Assembly: GCA_011605715.1 (NCBI GenBank)
Contig: JAAOZO010000152.1
Location: forward strand, 1-13,228
Origin: Nitrososphaerota archaeon
GTDB lineage: Archaea > Thermoproteota > EX4484-205 > JAAOZO01
Reading direction: 5' to 3'
DNA: 13,228 nt
The notes under the pieces were generated by a model, which saw nothing but the letters and a program-made list of their open reading frames with translations, was not told the DNA's origin and did no database searches. This document shows, piece by piece, positions 1 through 5,745 of the stretch (position 1 is its first letter; each line of letters opens with the position of its first letter). The translations under genes and the position numbers were made by a program.

Positions 1-1
1 A

Positions 2-1048
2 CTTTATCAATGGAATTCTTCCTTAGCTAATGGTTACACTTTAGAAAATGATGCTTACGTTTCTCCAAACAGCTCAAAGATAGAAAAAGTAAAATGGACT
101 TTAGATACTTTCAAGTTACTGGCTAAAGAAGGAAGAGTAGATGTTCTCACGAGCGTTTTTGCTCACACAATTATTGGATTCTTGCTAGACAATTATAATA
201 TGTCGGACGTAATTGGCAATGAACTAAAAATTGGAAAGAGCATAACAGAAAGCACAATTGGTATAGTTCCCACTGGAGTTTGGACACCGGAAATGGCATT
301 TTCAATGAAAAACATAAACATTTACAACAGTACCAACCTTTACTACACTTTTCTTGATTCTAGGTATCATTTCTTGAAAGCAGAAGGTAATAAGAGTAGT
401 ATTTATGAGCCCTATGTATTAAGAGATAAAGATGGGAGGCAGATAGTGGTTTTCTTTAGAGATCAGGAAGTAAGCGACCAAATCGGTTTTCAAAACAACT
501 TTTTAAGCAAAGAAGATGCTGATAGCTTTGCAAGAGACTTGGTAATAAAAATTCTTGAGAAAGCATGGTTAAGCAACGAGACTTATAAATCCTACAGAGT
601 TTTCACAATAGCTTTAGATGGTGAAAATTGGATGATATTTTCTAAGACTCCTCCAAATGCAGCTTTGTTTTTAGATTACTTCTATGGCTACTTGGAGCAG
701 GCTCAAAGAGACAAAGCTTTGATGACTTGTACTGCTAAGGAAGCATTAACTTTTCTTAAGCCAACTAGAGTTCTTTATTTTGTTCCAACAAATTCATGGC
801 TTGGTTCTTTTGATAAGTGGACTACTGAAAAAGCTCAAACAAGTCAATGGAAACAAGTTGAACTCTTGTATAAAAAGTTAGAGGCATACAAACAAGTACA
901 TGGCGAAGACTATAACTTTAAGCGCGCAATGTTTGCTTTTTACAATGTTTTAGACAGTGACTATTGGTGGGCCGAATTTTATTCTCCTCAGGTTATAGAT
1001 AGTTGGTTAAGTTATGCAAAGCTTTGTTTGAACGAGACAAAAGGTTAA
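2..1048 (+). CDS. Glycoside hydrolase family 57 protein, 3' part only (amylopullulanase/alpha-amylase-like)
   Basis: Predicted retaining enzyme acting on alpha-glucans such as starch or glycogen; the exact substrate cannot be told. The frame is open from base 2 to a TAA at 1046-1048 (348 residues), so the N-terminus lies outside the window; the TTG at 182 is internal, because family sequence (WTLDTFKLL) is readable before it. Visible GH57 signatures, numbered from base 2: GVWTPEM at residues 92-98 with the likely nucleophile Glu97 (bases 290-292), a segment RDQEVSDQIGF at about 153-163, and ALDGEN at about 204-209, whose Asp (bases 617-619) is the likely acid/base. Both catalytic residues are present, so the visible part looks functional. 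No signal peptide can be judged. Archaemetzincin starts 6 bp after the stop, suggesting co-transcription. Family assignment is by motif recognition; amylopullulanase versus other GH57 activity is open. Confidence 0.8.
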   Translation, partial: LYQWNSSLANGYTLENDAYVSPNSSKIEKVKWTLDTFKLLAKEGRVDVLTSVFAHTIIGFLLDNYNMSDVIGNELKIGKSITESTIGIVPTGVWTPEMAFSMKNINIYNSTNLYYTFLDSRYHFLKAEGNKSSIYEPYVLRDKDGRQIVVFFRDQEVSDQIGFQNNFLSKEDADSFARDLVIKILEKAWLSNETYKSYRVFTIALDGENWMIFSKTPPNAALFLDYFYGYLEQAQRDKALMTCTAKEALTFLKPTRVLYFVPTNSWLGSFDKWTTEKAQTSQWKQVELLYKKLEAYKQVHGEDYNFKRAMFAFYNVLDSDYWWAEFYSPQVIDSWLSYAKLCLNETKG

Positions 1049-1054
1049 TTAGAA

Positions 1055-1615
1055 ATGAAGTACAAGATATTTCTAATTTCAATAGGAGACGTCCAGGAAA
1101 CTATCTTAAACGAAATTTCTAGTGGCTTACAAGAAGTCTTTGGAACAATTTCTGTATCAATTTTACCTCGTAGTGTTTCACTTCCAAAGAGTTCGTTTAA
1201 TTCTTACAGGCAACAGTACAATTCTTCTGTTATCCTAGATCATTTACAAAAATTGTTTAACTTCCCTACTCAAACTAAGGTTTTAGGAATAGCAAACGTA
1301 GACCTTTATGTTCCTGAACTAAACTTCGTTTTCGGAGAAGCATTACTTGGTGGTAATGTAGCAGTGATTTCGTTAAAGCGTCTTTTCCCAGAGTTTTATG
1401 GACATAGCCCAAATCATGAGCTCTTTGTTTCAAGAGCCATTAAGGAAGCTGTGCATGAATTAGGCCACAGCTTTGGTCTAAGTCACTGTGAAAACAAGAG
1501 ATGCGTTATGCACTTTAGTAATTCAATACTTGACACCGACGCAAAGGAAAAGTATTTTTGCTCTCAATGCAAGAGTAAGTTGTATCTTCTCGGAGTAAAC
1601 GTTGCGCAAAGCTAA
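1055..1615 (+). CDS. amzA: Archaemetzincin, zinc metalloprotease
   Basis: Predicted cytoplasmic zinc-dependent metallopeptidase of the archaemetzincin family; the physiological substrate is unknown for archaea. At 186 residues it has the family's usual size. The diagnostic extended metzincin motif is complete: HELGHSFGLSH at residues 134-144 gives three zinc-binding His (134, 138, 144) and catalytic Glu135. It is followed by Cys145, Cys150, the Met-turn Met152 and a CxxC pair at 169/172, the four cysteines that bind the family's second structural zinc. There is no signal peptide or membrane segment. ATG 1055 is 6 bp after the GH57 stop and has no clear Shine-Dalgarno sequence, so it is probably translated from the same mRNA. 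The 99-bp repeat begins 9 nt after its stop codon. The assignment is strong because the cysteine pattern is specific to this family. Confidence 0.93.
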   Translation: MKYKIFLISIGDVQETILNEISSGLQEVFGTISVSILPRSVSLPKSSFNSYRQQYNSSVILDHLQKLFNFPTQTKVLGIANVDLYVPELNFVFGEALLGGNVAVISLKRLFPEFYGHSPNHELFVSRAIKEAVHELGHSFGLSHCENKRCVMHFSNSILDTDAKEKYFCSQCKSKLYLLGVNVAQS

Positions 1616-1623
1616 TAAAATTT

Positions 1624-1722
1624 CTTAAGTTAGTTTTGTCTGGAATGATGAAAGAGGTGATCTGTGAGCAACAATGAGCGAACTTCTTTCTGACCGCTGT
1701 TTCCACGAGTATGATAAACCTT
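1624..1722 (+). repeat. 99-bp perfect direct repeat, copy 1
   Basis: All 99 bases are identical to 2582-2680, on the same strand and 958 bp apart. Identity ends sharply: the bases before (T versus A) and after (GACG versus TTGA) differ. The copy starts 9 nt after the archaemetzincin stop. Together with copy 2 it brackets the minus-strand toxin-antitoxin pair. The repeat has no terminal inverted repeats and no tRNA-like fold, so it is neither an evident insertion sequence nor an evident tRNA att site. It contains the candidate structured RNA described at 1642-1695. Confidence 0.97.
1642..1695 (+). ncRNA. Candidate box C/D-like kink-turn small RNA, copy 1
   Basis: Box C ATGATGA (1645-1651) and box D CTGA (1690-1693) fit the archaeal C/D consensus. 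They can form a standard kink-turn: GG 1642-1643 pairs with CC 1694-1695, AAU 1644-1646 is the 3-nt bulge, G1647-A1693 and A1648-G1692 are the tandem G-A pairs, U1649-U1691 follows, and then 1650-1658 pairs with 1682-1690 (9 bp including one G-U). A degenerate internal D' GTGA (1664-1667) and C' ATGAGCG (1674-1680) keep C-G and G-U pairs where the consensus has G-C and U-U. The C-to-D' spacing is 12 nt, as usual for C/D sRNAs; the C'-to-D spacing (9 nt) is short. The two guide segments pair with each other, which is odd for a methylation guide. It may be 3' UTR-derived from amzA, since no strong promoter lies directly upstream. Alternative: a short translated leader using AGGTGATC as a Shine-Dalgarno sequence. 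Confidence 0.42.
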
Positions 1723-1944
1723 GACGTTAAAATTAAAAGCTTTTTAATGTTCATTTTTGGTATTTCTAGCGCTTCCATTTAACTCAAAAGTTTTTAGAAT
1801 CGTACTTTGTTTCTTCGTTTGAACTAAGATTTTAAGAGATGGCTACCTTTTGTTAGTTCTCCTCTTTGCTAACTAAAATTAAACTTTGCATAAGAATCTA
1901 CTGTTTTAAAGATTTTACTATCTGAAACAAAAGATACCTTTCTA
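1723..1944. other. Non-coding stretch between repeat copy 1 and the toxin gene
   Basis: About 220 bp of AT-rich DNA downstream of the 3' end of the toxin gene and of copy 1. It has T-rich runs just after the repeat (around 1738-1758) that could end transcription of a small RNA from copy 1. A weak 6-bp inverted repeat TTAGTT/AACTAA (1853-1858 and 1871-1876) also occurs. I see no convincing gene. Confidence 0.4.
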
Positions 1945-2208
1945 CTACTTATAAGCTTCGCTCCTAGGTCCTATAAAGTGAATAGTGATTTTTCTTTCAA
2001 TCCAATTTACTTCATATACGATTCTTAGATTCCCAATTCTTATGCGATAAGTGTTTTCATAGCCTTTAAGCTTTGCAACATCGAGCCTCCTAAATGGTAA
2101 GGGGTCGTTACTTAAAGTTAGTAAGACTTCCTTAATCTTATTTTTCCTCTCCTTACTTAGTGTTTTCAAGAATTTTAGTGTTCTCTTTTTAGCTTCTAAT
2201 TTGAACAT
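1945..2208 (-). CDS. relE: RelE/ParE-superfamily toxin
   Basis: Predicted toxin of a type II toxin-antitoxin system; RelE members cut mRNA on the ribosome, and the antitoxin protein blocks this by direct binding. The 87-residue length is typical. Visible family features are the basic N-terminal helices (residues 5-33), the loop around KLKGY (46-50) and the core strands YRIRIG (54-59) and LRIVYEV (61-67). The C-terminal block HFIGPRSEAY (77-86) supplies Arg82 and Tyr86 at the place of the usual catalytic Arg/Tyr. It starts 2 nt after the antitoxin stop and is surely co-transcribed with it. Unlike its neighbours it is on the minus strand and sits between two 99-bp repeats, suggesting gain as a unit. 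RelE versus ParE activity (mRNA or gyrase) cannot be told from sequence alone; the gene symbol reflects the closest archaeal family. Confidence 0.85.
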   Translation of the reverse strand: MFKLEAKKRTLKFLKTLSKERKNKIKEVLLTLSNDPLPFRRLDVAKLKGYENTYRIRIGNLRIVYEVNWIERKITIHFIGPRSEAYK

Positions 2209-2210
2209 AA

Positions 2211-2393
2211 TTAATCCAAAGACTTTATTAGTTCATTTTCGCTTACTATTTCATCACTACTCTCGATCGCCTCTTTTTCATCACTTAGAGGCTCTTCAAG
2301 CGGTATAAGTTTCTCCACTAACTCCTTATATAGCAACCTTATTTCTTTTAGTTCTTCTTTGATTTCTCTTAAAGAAGCTTCAACTTCCGACAT
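2211..2393 (-). CDS. relB: RelB-like antitoxin
   Basis: A 60-residue acidic protein directly upstream of the RelE-type toxin, in the canonical antitoxin-first order, with 2 nt between stop and toxin ATG. Residues 1-30 form a heptad-like charged helix (ASLREIKEELKEIRLLYKEL) resembling the coiled-coil part of archaeal RelB proteins. The rest is rich in Glu, Asp and Ser and is probably disordered until it wraps around the toxin. There is no visible ribbon-helix-helix or HTH DNA-binding domain, so autoregulation by this protein alone is doubtful. The ATG at 2391-2393 is 25-30 bp from a TATA-like box, implying a leaderless mRNA. Identity is inferred from size, charge, position and resemblance to short archaeal RelB antitoxins. 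Confidence 0.72.
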   Translation of the reverse strand: MSEVEASLREIKEELKEIRLLYKELVEKLIPLEEPLSDEKEAIESSDEIVSENELIKSLD

Positions 2394-2417
2394 ACAATTA
2401 AGTAATCAAATGTGAGA

Positions 2418-2428
2418 ATTTAAGTATT
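2418..2428 (-). promoter_or_regulatory. TATA-like box for the toxin-antitoxin operon
   Basis: Read on the minus strand, AATACTTAAAT is centred about 30 bp before the antitoxin ATG. This fits an archaeal promoter with transcription starting at or next to the start codon. Confidence 0.5.
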
Positions 2429-2581
2429 TCTTTCTGTCCATTAACACAAGAGTGAGGTTAATTTTTAAGTATTTTTTAAACATTGGGAGCAAAAAATAAA
2501 AAGGAATAAAAAAATCTGTTGATCTTGAAGAGTTTTGGTGGTATCGAATTTTTTTTAGTTTTTATCCTTTTGCGAGCGAGA
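2429..2581. other. Non-coding AT-rich stretch before repeat copy 2
   Basis: About 150 bp with runs of A and T and no reading frame I would defend. A TATA-like TTTTTATCC (2559-2567) lies about 36-44 bp before box C of copy 2 and could start a small RNA near 2588. Copy 1 does not share this upstream sequence. Confidence 0.35.
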
Positions 2582-2680
2582 CTTAAGTTAGTTTTGTCTG
2601 GAATGATGAAAGAGGTGATCTGTGAGCAACAATGAGCGAACTTCTTTCTGACCGCTGTTTCCACGAGTATGATAAACCTT
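2582..2680 (+). repeat. 99-bp perfect direct repeat, copy 2
   Basis: Identical over its full length to 1624-1722. It lies on the nrdD side of the toxin-antitoxin pair and ends about 110 bp before the nrdD TATA box. The lack of a single difference between copies means either recent duplication, gene conversion, or strong selection on every base. Confidence 0.97.
2600..2653 (+). ncRNA. Candidate box C/D-like kink-turn small RNA, copy 2
   Basis: Same fold as in copy 1: box C at 2603-2609, box D at 2648-2651, closing GG/CC at 2600-2601 and 2652-2653, and the 9-bp stem 2608-2616 with 2640-2648. This copy has the better promoter candidate (TATA-like sequence at 2559-2567), so it may be the independently transcribed one. 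The DNA after the repeat is A-rich (2681-2710), not T-rich, so a 3' end is not obvious. As for copy 1, a translated leader is the alternative reading. Confidence 0.42.
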
Positions 2681-2787
2681 TTGAAATAAACAGCACAAAA
2701 AAGAAGAAAATAGGCATAAAAATGCAAAAGCTTTTGGCTTCTTTGTATACTGAGAACTGCATTTTTGTAGAGTTTTTTCTCAAGTTA

Positions 2788-2797
2788 AGTTTAAATA
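2788..2797 (+). promoter_or_regulatory. TATA box of nrdD
   Basis: AGTTTAAATA, with the core TTTAAATA centred about 28 bp before the nrdD ATG. A purine-rich AAGTTA just upstream could serve as the TFB-recognition element. The spacing predicts a leaderless nrdDG mRNA. Confidence 0.7.
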
Positions 2798-2798
2798 C

Positions 2799-2817
2799 GC
2801 TGGATATTTTATCCAGC
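2799..2817 (+). promoter_or_regulatory. 19-bp palindrome between the nrdD TATA box and start codon, candidate operator
   Basis: GCTGGATATTTTATCCAGC is a perfect 8-bp inverted repeat with a 3-bp centre. It begins 1 bp after the TATA box and ends 4 bp before the nrdD ATG, the place where archaeal repressors commonly block polymerase recruitment. If the mRNA is leaderless, the palindrome is not transcribed and so acts as DNA. The binding protein is unknown; the sequence does not look like the bacterial NrdR box. Confidence 0.6.
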
Positions 2818-2821
2818 AATT

Positions 2822-4861
2822 ATGACGATCGTTGCAATTAAGGAGGAACTGCTAACAGAAGATAAGCTCTTCTCTTTAATCGAAGACTATCTAGAAAAAA
2901 ATGATCTCAGCAGGCACAATGCAAACCTAATCTACTCTTTGCCTTCCATGTCTGGAATACTATCTGGCTTTGTTCAAAAAGAGTACTACCTGAGAAAGAT
3001 ACTCTCAGAAGAAGAGCGAATGTTGCACGAAGAAGGATGGTGGTACCATCATCAAATGAGTCAACTTAGCCCATACTGTGCTGGCTTTTCAGCAGTTGAT
3101 ATAATGAAGTATGGTCTTCAGTCGTTAAATAACTTTTCAATAAAGTCAAGACCTCCTAGGCACCTTAGAACTTTCTTAGATCAAAGTGCAAACTTTATTC
3201 TAAAGATTAGTCAAGAAGTTTCAGGTGCTGTTGCGCTAAATGACTTAACTTCTGTTGCTGCTGCTTATGTTTGGTATGAAAGAGAAAGGTTACACAAGAA
3301 CTTAACTTACGATGATATCAAAAATGCTTTCCAGTCCTTCGTTTACAACGTGAACTTAGACTTTAGGAGTGGCAACTCTCCATTTACAAACGTAACGATA
3401 ACCATAGGAGGTCCTGCACCTGCATTGATGAACGAGCCAGTTACGATTGGTCAGGGGAAATTTAACCTTAACCTAGTAACTTTTGGACAACTTCCGAAAG
3501 AAACTTATGATGAAGTTAACCAAGCCTTCTTTGAAGTTATGGCTGAAGGTGATGCTGAAGGAAAGCCATGGACCTTTCCATTGATCACTTTGTATGTAAC
3601 TGACGATTTCGACTGGGATTCAAATTCCTTCAATAAGTTACTTGAACTTATGGATAGCTTTGGTGGAATATACTTAGAAAACTACATAAGTAAGCCATTT
3701 AGTGATGAAAAGTGGAAATCAAAAGTTGATAACTTAGAAGCAAGAGATCCAAAGCTTCAAAGGTCATTTTGTTGCAGATTTCAAGTTGACTTAAAAGAAC
3801 TAACTAGAGTTCCACATACTGGTTCAATATTTGGAAATGTTTCCGGAGTTGGTTCCGTTGGAGTTATTTCATTAAACTTTAACCGGCTCGCGTATTTACA
3901 CAAAGGTGACTTGGATTCTTTGCTTGATCACTTGGATTTATTGCTTGATTATGCAAGAAGTGCATTGAACAAAAAGAGGAAATTCATTTTGGAAAATAAG
4001 GACCTTTATCCAACTTTCTTCTATTATGTTGATAACTCGTTGCAAACTTACTTTAATACGATCTCACTTGGTGGAGGACACGAGGGCCTTATAAACTTTG
4101 GGATAAAAGATGGAATCTTAAGTGAAGAAGGCTTAAAAATTGCTAAGATGGTTGCAAGGCATATACTGGATAAATTAAAAGAGTTTCAAGACAAAGATGG
4201 AATTGCCTGGAATTTTGAGTATGCTCCAATGGAAACTGCAGCAGGTTACTTGGCAAGAAAGGACATAGAGTTTGTTAAGAGTTTATCTTCAGGAAACAAT
4301 GGGTTTAAGATGTTTAAAGACATAGTTGAAGAAAAAGTAAGCAGGTGGAAAAACATTCCAAAAATATTTGTTTCAGCTTCAGAAGATCGACCGATATTAA
4401 CCTCTGGTTTCCAGCCTCCATTTAGTTGCAAGAATATTTCAAAGCTAGTTTACGTTTCGGCTCAAACGCAAAATTATGCTACTGGAGGCTCTGTTCTTCA
4501 TCTTTTCCTAGGAGAAAAACTCAGCATAGAGGCAAAGAAAAGAATGGTTAGATCAATATTCTCAAATTACCCAGTAAAGTACATGACTCTAACTCCAACT
4601 TTAACAGTGTGCAATGACTGTAAGCACAAATTTGTAGGAGAGCATTTAGTTTGCCCAAATTGTGGAAGCGAAAATACTACAATTTACTCAAGAGTAATCG
4701 GATACTTTAGGCCAATTGCAAGAAAAGTTAAGAAGAAAGATTCTAAGCTTGGCCTTTACGAAGGAGAAGAAAACATTTGGCAAGATTCAAGGAGGGCTGA
4801 TTGGGTTACCAGAGGAATTCTTACCGAAGATGAAATAAATTCCTTTGTAAGGGACTTTTAA
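2822..4861 (+). CDS. nrdD: Anaerobic (class III) ribonucleoside-triphosphate reductase
   Basis: Glycyl-radical enzyme that reduces ribonucleoside triphosphates to deoxyribonucleotides under anaerobic conditions, activated by the radical-SAM protein encoded next to it. The protein has 679 residues. Visible parts: SPYCAG with Cys86 in the place of the first active-site cysteine; FCCRF with Cys317/318, candidates for the radical or partner cysteine; the barrel segment FGNVSGVGSVGVISLNF at 338-354; a C-terminal zinc site CNDC (597-600) plus CPNC (611-614); and the glycyl-radical loop RVIGYFRP with Gly627. There is no N-terminal ATP-cone: the catalytic fold begins almost at once, so the dATP off-switch of many NrdD proteins appears absent. 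About 52 residues follow Gly627, a fairly long tail. ATG 2822 is set by the TATA box 28 bp upstream. The stop overlaps the nrdG ATG by one base (TAATG). Confidence 0.95.
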   Translation: MTIVAIKEELLTEDKLFSLIEDYLEKNDLSRHNANLIYSLPSMSGILSGFVQKEYYLRKILSEEERMLHEEGWWYHHQMSQLSPYCAGFSAVDIMKYGLQSLNNFSIKSRPPRHLRTFLDQSANFILKISQEVSGAVALNDLTSVAAAYVWYERERLHKNLTYDDIKNAFQSFVYNVNLDFRSGNSPFTNVTITIGGPAPALMNEPVTIGQGKFNLNLVTFGQLPKETYDEVNQAFFEVMAEGDAEGKPWTFPLITLYVTDDFDWDSNSFNKLLELMDSFGGIYLENYISKPFSDEKWKSKVDNLEARDPKLQRSFCCRFQVDLKELTRVPHTGSIFGNVSGVGSVGVISLNFNRLAYLHKGDLDSLLDHLDLLLDYARSALNKKRKFILENKDLYPTFFYYVDNSLQTYFNTISLGGGHEGLINFGIKDGILSEEGLKIAKMVARHILDKLKEFQDKDGIAWNFEYAPMETAAGYLARKDIEFVKSLSSGNNGFKMFKDIVEEKVSRWKNIPKIFVSASEDRPILTSGFQPPFSCKNISKLVYVSAQTQNYATGGSVLHLFLGEKLSIEAKKRMVRSIFSNYPVKYMTLTPTLTVCNDCKHKFVGEHLVCPNCGSENTTIYSRVIGYFRPIARKVKKKDSKLGLYEGEENIWQDSRRADWVTRGILTEDEINSFVRDF

Positions 4862-5484
4862 TGAGCTTGTCTAACTTACCAAAGTTAGCCGGAATTCTAA
4901 CTTCAGGAATAGACCACCCTGGTCATATTTCTTTAAACATATACCTTCCTTATTGCAACTTCAATTGCAGGCAGTGTCACAACTACAAGATAGCAAGAGG
5001 TGTGTTTGAAGAAGTTCCTTATGAGCAATTGCTTTGGGAATTAGAAAACAACTTTGTTGTTGACATGGCAATAATTACAGGCGGTGAACCAACACTTCAT
5101 GGAGAAAAACTCCTAAATTTAGTAAAGTTGATTAGGGAAAAAAGAAAGGATTTGCTCGTAAGAATAGACTCGAATGGCTCAAAACCAGAAGTTATTAAAC
5201 TTGTTTCGAATTATGTTAATGGTTTTGCAATAGATATAAAGGCTCCACCTTTTGAAAAAGAAAAATATGAGTTTACGATTAGAACAAAATTTAACATTGA
5301 TGCTTTCTTAGCATCTGTAAAAATTGCGGCTGAACTTCCATACACAATTTTCAGAACAGTAAAGTATCCTTGGTTAACTGAAGAAGACTTAGAAAAAATA
5401 AGAGACTTCGTAAAAGCGTATGGAGGAGGAAAGCCGTACTACGTTAATCCTTTTGTTGAAGTAGTTGAGGAAAGCGAAAGTTAA
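4861..5484 (+). CDS. nrdG: Anaerobic ribonucleotide reductase activating enzyme, radical SAM
   Basis: Uses a [4Fe-4S] cluster and S-adenosylmethionine to generate the glycyl radical on NrdD. The 207-residue protein has the radical-SAM cluster motif CNFNCRQC (Cys32, Cys36, Cys39), the SAM-contact motif TGGEPTLH (73-80), an RIDSNG strand (101-106) and AIDIKAPP (123-130), in the order seen in the PflA/NrdG activase family. There are no extra ferredoxin-like cysteine clusters, so it is the compact type. The ATG overlaps the nrdD stop by one base, so translation is almost certainly coupled and the two are made together. Sequence alone resembles pyruvate formate-lyase activases as well; the operon with nrdD decides the partner. 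Confidence 0.92.
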   Translation: MSLSNLPKLAGILTSGIDHPGHISLNIYLPYCNFNCRQCHNYKIARGVFEEVPYEQLLWELENNFVVDMAIITGGEPTLHGEKLLNLVKLIREKRKDLLVRIDSNGSKPEVIKLVSNYVNGFAIDIKAPPFEKEKYEFTIRTKFNIDAFLASVKIAAELPYTIFRTVKYPWLTEEDLEKIRDFVKAYGGGKPYYVNPFVEVVEESES

Positions 5485-5485
5485 G

Positions 5486-5494
5486 TTAATAAAA
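5486..5494 (+). promoter_or_regulatory. TATA-like box before the L13e gene
   Basis: TTAATAAAA directly after the nrdG stop codon, centred about 34 bp before the L13e ATG. It predicts a separate promoter with a leader of only a few bases. Read-through from nrdDG is also possible, as the gap is only 39 bp. Confidence 0.45.
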
Positions 5495-5523
5495 GCCCCC
5501 TACTAAAAACCTTGGGCTAAGCC

Positions 5524-5745
5524 ATGAAGGATAAACTAGTTCCCCTTGTAAAATCCCCAACAACAAAGAAGCTAAGAGAAGGAAAAGGTTTTAGTGTTGG
5601 TGAGCTAAGGCAAGCAGGTGTCACGTTCGAACTTGCAAAGAAGCTAGGAATTAGAATCGACAGGCGAAGGAAGTCTGTTAGAGAAGAAAACGTAAAAACT
5701 CTTAAGGCTGCTAAGGAAGCATATGCTAAAGCTGAAACAGCATGA
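5524..5745 (+). CDS. rpl13e: 50S ribosomal protein L13e (eL13), archaeal short form
   Basis: Large-subunit ribosomal protein that binds rRNA; found in eukaryotes and part of the archaea (mainly TACK lineages), absent from bacteria. The 73-residue protein is strongly basic and has the family core GKGFSVGELRQAGV (residues 20-33), AKKLGIRIDRRRKS (38-51) and REENVKTLKAAKEAY (53-67), which covers nearly all of the archaeal protein; the eukaryotic N-terminal extension is missing as expected. ATG 5524 has no Shine-Dalgarno sequence but a TATA-like box stands about 34 bp upstream. Its stop overlaps the start of the DUF429 gene (ATGA at 5742-5745). This gene is the best lineage marker in the window. 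Confidence 0.92.
   Translation: MKDKLVPLVKSPTTKKLREGKGFSVGELRQAGVTFELAKKLGIRIDRRRKSVREENVKTLKAAKEAYAKAETA

Noticed and set aside
1515..1778. Minus-strand frame across archaemetzincin and repeat copy 1
   Set aside because: It lies opposite a well-supported gene. The part shared with the frame at 2476-2727 is only the antisense of the 99-bp repeat, not evidence of a protein.
1624..2680. Repeat pair as a tRNA-type integration (att) site or as CRISPR repeats
   Set aside because: The 99-bp unit has no tRNA cloverleaf and no integrase is nearby. There are only two units, far longer and wider apart than CRISPR repeats.
2476..2819. Two minus-strand frames over repeat copy 2 and the nrdD promoter
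   Set aside because: The products are Phe/Ser-rich, without family features, and cover promoter elements of nrdD.
2681..2821. Riboswitch in an nrdD leader (for example cobalamin)
   Set aside because: The TATA box 28 bp before the ATG predicts a leaderless mRNA, and no conserved riboswitch core is visible.
2632..2841. Plus-strand frame of 69 codons starting in repeat copy 2
   Set aside because: It runs through the nrdD TATA box and palindrome and overlaps the nrdD start. Beyond the repeat its product is a lysine/isoleucine-rich sequence typical of AT-rich non-coding DNA.
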